Shown here one piece after another: positions 61,601-64,000 of a stretch of DNA of 64,000 nucleotides; positions within the stretch are counted from its first letter, which is position 1, and each line of letters starts with the position of its first letter. Location of the stretch: positions 992,001 to 1,056,000 of the forward strand of contig CP051228.1 in assembly GCA_017792345.1 (NCBI GenBank), written 5' to 3'. The stretch comes from Mesoflavibacter sp. (lineage in GTDB: Bacteria > Pseudomonadota > Alphaproteobacteria > UBA8366 > Aestuariispiraceae). The position numbers were made by a program, and so were the translations under genes. Under the pieces are notes generated by a model. It was not told the DNA's origin. It searched no databases and saw nothing but the letters and a program-made list of their open reading frames with translations.

Positions 61601-61719
61601 GATCTTGACCCCTTCGGTGAAATGGCGCGGCGAGACCTTTTCGCACAATTCGCCCGTCGGACAAGTCCCGACTTGCGAACCCTCTTGCCGTTGCCCGGCA
61701 CGGGGCGTACATCGCCCCC

Positions 61720-63540
61720 ATGGCGCGACAATTGCTCACCCTGGACGATATCCACCTGACCTTCGGCGGGCATCCCCTGCTGGCCGGCGCCGGCATTTCG
61801 GTCGGACCGGGGGAACGGCTTTGCCTGGTCGGGCGAAACGGGTCCGGCAAGTCGACCCTGCTGAAAATCGCGGCCGGACAGATCGATCCGGACAGCGGCG
61901 ACCGCTGGGTCCATCCCGGCATCACCATCCGCTATCTGCCGCAGGAACCGGATCTGAGCGGGTTCGAGACGGTCCTGGCCTATGCCGAGGACGGGCTGGA
62001 CCCGGTAACCGGACAGCACCGCGCCGAATATCTGCTGAACCGCCTGGGCCTGACCGGCAGGGAAGATCCCAAGACCCTGTCGGGCGGCGAGGCGCGGCGG
62101 GCCGCCCTGGCGCGGGTACTGGCGCCGGAGCCGGATATTCTGTTGCTGGACGAGCCGACGAACCATCTGGACCTGACCGCCATCGAATGGCTGGAAGACG
62201 AGATCCAGAGCCTGAAATCGGCCATGGTCCTGATCAGCCACGACCGCCGCTTCCTGACGCGGCTGACCAATGCCACGGTCTGGATCGATCGCGGCACGGC
62301 GCGGCGGATGGACGAGGGTTTCGGCGGCTTCGAGGCATGGCGCGACCGGGTGCTGGAAGAGGAAGAGCGCGACCAGCACAAGCTGGACCGCAAGATCGCA
62401 ATGGAAGAGGACTGGCTGCGCTATGGCGTCACCGCCCGCCGTAAACGCAACCAGAAACGCCTGGGCAATCTGATCGCCCTGCGTCAGCAGCGCAAAGACC
62501 ACCGCCGCGCCCAGGGCAATGTCACCATGAGCGCCGGTGACGCCAGCGCGTCGGGCAAGCGCGTGATGGAGGCGGAGGCCCTCAACAAATCCTTCGGCGA
62601 CCGCCGGATCGTGCGCGATCTGTCCTTACGCGTCCTGCGCGGCGATCGGGTCGGGATCATCGGCCCCAACGGCGCGGGCAAGACGACGCTGCTGAAACTT
62701 CTGACCGGCGAGCTGGAACCGGATTCCGGCACCGCCATCCAGGGCAGCAATCTTCAGATCGCATCCCTGGACCAGCGGCGCGCGTCGCTGGACCCGACGA
62801 CCAGCCTGCAGGACGCCCTAACCGGCGGCGGGAACGACAAGGTCATCGTCAACGGCCAACCGCGCCATGTCATCGGCTACATGAAGGATTTCCTGTTCAC
62901 GCCGGAACAGGCGCGCCAGCCGATCGGCCGTTTGTCCGGCGGGGAGCGCGGTCGGCTGATGCTGGCCCGGGCCCTGACCCTGCCGTCCAATCTGCTGATC
63001 CTGGACGAACCGACCAACGATCTGGATCTGGAAACGCTGGATCTGCTGCAGGAATTGATCGCCGATTATCCGGGCACGGTCATCCTGGTCAGCCATGACC
63101 GCGACTTCCTGGACCGTGTCGCGACCACCGTCCTGGTCGCGGAAGGCGACGGGGTCTGGCAGGACTATGCCGGCGGATATTCCGATATGGTGTCCCAGCG
63201 CGGCGGCGCGCCGACCCGCAAGCTGGCCGATCCCACCCAGAAGGCGAAGAAGGCGGACACTGCGAAGCCCGTGCCACCGAAGGCACCACCGGCCGATGCC
63301 AAACGGAAACTGTCGCTGAAAGAGCGCGAGGCGCTGAAAACCCTGCCGGACCAGATGGAAAAGCTGCGCGTCCAGAAAGAAAAGCTGGAAGCCGCGATGG
63401 CCGACCCGGCCTTCTTCACCAAGGACCGCGCGGCCGCCGACCGCACGGCCAAGGCGCTGGATTCGACCCTGTCCGCCCTGGCCCTGGCCGAGGAACGCTG
63501 GCTGGAACTGGAAATCCTGCGCGAGGAGCTGGAGGGCTGA
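61720..63540 (+). CDS. uup: ABC-F family ATPase, Uup-like
   Basis: A 606-residue soluble protein with two ABC domains. Domain 1 has Walker A GRNGSGKST and signature LSGGEARRA; domain 2 has GPNGAGKTT and LSGGERGR, with Walker B sequences LLLDEPTN and LILDEPTN. The region between them holds the ABC-F linker (WRDRVLEEEERDQHKLDRKIAMEEDWLRYGVTARRKRNQKRL). A coiled coil follows (residues about 530-605), as in Uup. It acts on ribosomes or branched DNA rather than in transport. Confidence 0.95.
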   Translation: MARQLLTLDDIHLTFGGHPLLAGAGISVGPGERLCLVGRNGSGKSTLLKIAAGQIDPDSGDRWVHPGITIRYLPQEPDLSGFETVLAYAEDGLDPVTGQHRAEYLLNRLGLTGREDPKTLSGGEARRAALARVLAPEPDILLLDEPTNHLDLTAIEWLEDEIQSLKSAMVLISHDRRFLTRLTNATVWIDRGTARRMDEGFGGFEAWRDRVLEEEERDQHKLDRKIAMEEDWLRYGVTARRKRNQKRLGNLIALRQQRKDHRRAQGNVTMSAGDASASGKRVMEAEALNKSFGDRRIVRDLSLRVLRGDRVGIIGPNGAGKTTLLKLLTGELEPDSGTAIQGSNLQIASLDQRRASLDPTTSLQDALTGGGNDKVIVNGQPRHVIGYMKDFLFTPEQARQPIGRLSGGERGRLMLARALTLPSNLLILDEPTNDLDLETLDLLQELIADYPGTVILVSHDRDFLDRVATTVLVAEGDGVWQDYAGGYSDMVSQRGGAPTRKLADPTQKAKKADTAKPVPPKAPPADAKRKLSLKEREALKTLPDQMEKLRVQKEKLEAAMADPAFFTKDRAAADRTAKALDSTLSALALAEERWLELEILREELEG

Positions 63541-63551
63541 TCAGCCCTCCA
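63530..63551. terminator. Perfect 22-base palindrome spanning convergent stops of uup and pyc
   Basis: TGGAGGGCTGA followed directly by its exact reverse complement is centred on the junction of the two stop codons (63538-63540 and 63541-63543). Either transcript can form the hairpin. Both proteins thereby end in Glu-Gly. Confidence 0.6.
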
Positions 63552-64000
63552 CCACCGCCAGCAGATCCTTCGCGTCGACCTGGGTGCCCGCTTTCACCGC
63601 GATCCGCGTGACCTTGCCCGCGCGCGGCGTGGTGATCGACGTTTCCATCTTCATCGCCTCCAGGGTCATCAGGACGTCGCCTGCCTGAACCGTCTGCCCC
63701 TCGCTGACGACCATGGTCGACACGACGCCCGGCATCGGCGCGGGCACATGGCTTGAATTGCCGATATCCGCCTTCTCATTGGCCGGGGCGCTGGGCGCGA
63801 CCGCCTTGTCGGCGACCCGGATGACGCGCGGCTGACCGTTCAATTCGAAGAAGACCTCGCGCTCGCCCTTCTGATCGGCCTCCCCCACGGTCATCAGTCG
63901 GATGACCAGGGTCTTGCCCGGATCGATGTCGACCGAAACCTCGTCGCCCGGCTTCATGCCATAGAAGAAGACCGGCGTCGGCAGCACGTCCACCCGGCCG
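63541..64000 (-). CDS. pyc: Pyruvate carboxylase, C-terminal part (window-cut)
   Basis: The frame is open to the window edge. The visible end (about 153 codons) starts GRVDVLPTPVFFYGMKPGDEVSVDIDPGKTLVIRLMTVG, which marks the end of the pyruvate carboxylase tetramerisation and PC-type linker region, and ends with the biotinyl domain HVPAPMPGVVSTMVVSEGQTVQAGDVLMTLEAMKMETSI, with the biotin-carrying Lys in EAMKM. The N-terminal biotin carboxylase and transferase parts are beyond the window. It makes oxaloacetate from pyruvate. Confidence 0.95.
   Translation of the reverse strand, partial: GRVDVLPTPVFFYGMKPGDEVSVDIDPGKTLVIRLMTVGEADQKGEREVFFELNGQPRVIRVADKAVAPSAPANEKADIGNSSHVPAPMPGVVSTMVVSEGQTVQAGDVLMTLEAMKMETSITTPRAGKVTRIAVKAGTQVDAKDLLAVVEG

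Overview
The window looks like a chromosomal segment of a GC-rich alphaproteobacterium, most likely of the Rhodospirillales type. This is inferred from gene content: an alphaproteobacterial cytochrome oxidase cluster (coxB, coxA, ctaB, a CoxF-like peptide, ctaG, coxC, DUF983, SURF1, followed by M32 peptidase, mscS, thrC and an M16 peptidase), class I lysyl-tRNA synthetase, RibH2-type lumazine synthase, an alpha-type SspB, a phasin and a class I fumarase. The genus cannot be fixed from sequence reading alone. No insertion sequence, integrase, rRNA gene or CRISPR array was seen.

Region 1 (1-10513) is accessory and catabolic or uptake related. It holds an FAA-family hydrolase (cut by the window start), a bicupin, an AbrB-family membrane protein, an ABC uptake operon (Tat-signal binding protein, ATPase, and a permease that is two permeases fused in one chain) ending in a cytochrome P450, a beta-hydroxyacid dehydrogenase, an old-yellow-enzyme oxidoreductase and an EthD-like protein. 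The bicupin-FAA operon and the ABC-P450 operon start from almost identical promoters, so they are probably one regulon.

Region 2 (10724-22350) is a second catabolic cluster: a complete branched-chain-type ABC importer (livF, livG, livM, livH and a binding protein), an alpha/beta hydrolase, a three-subunit molybdenum hydroxylase, a CoxG-like SRPBCC protein and a NicX-like 2,5-dihydroxypyridine dioxygenase homologue, with a divergent TetR regulator. Together these suggest import, hydroxylation and ring cleavage of an N-heteroaromatic compound. The region ends at the 3' side of a tRNA-Lys(CTT) gene, beyond which housekeeping genes begin.

Region 3 (22482-44799) is mostly core: tRNA-Lys, the rod-shape operon (mreB, mreC, mreD, mrdA, rodA), a GNAT acetyltransferase, the thrC/M16 group, the cytochrome c oxidase operon with hairpins after coxB, coxA and coxC, a DUF3422 protein, TldD and a lipoprotein.

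Region 4 (44813-64000) mixes core and small accessory genes: a TVP38-type membrane protein, ribH with an FMN riboswitch, a fatty acid desaturase, a PAS protein, lysK, small membrane proteins, a cupin, an MliC-like lipoprotein, a PPOX protein, a GST with divergent LysR regulator, a CsaA-like protein, a phasin with PhaR-like operators, a CNT nucleoside transporter, a ribbon-helix-helix protein, an alpha/beta hydrolase, fumarase, sspB, a second GST, uup and the 3' end of pyruvate carboxylase. The most unusual gene is at 57458-58483: a CheW chemotaxis coupling domain joined through a Lys/Ala-rich linker to a truncated haemoglobin, a candidate haem-based gas or redox input wired directly into the chemotaxis array.
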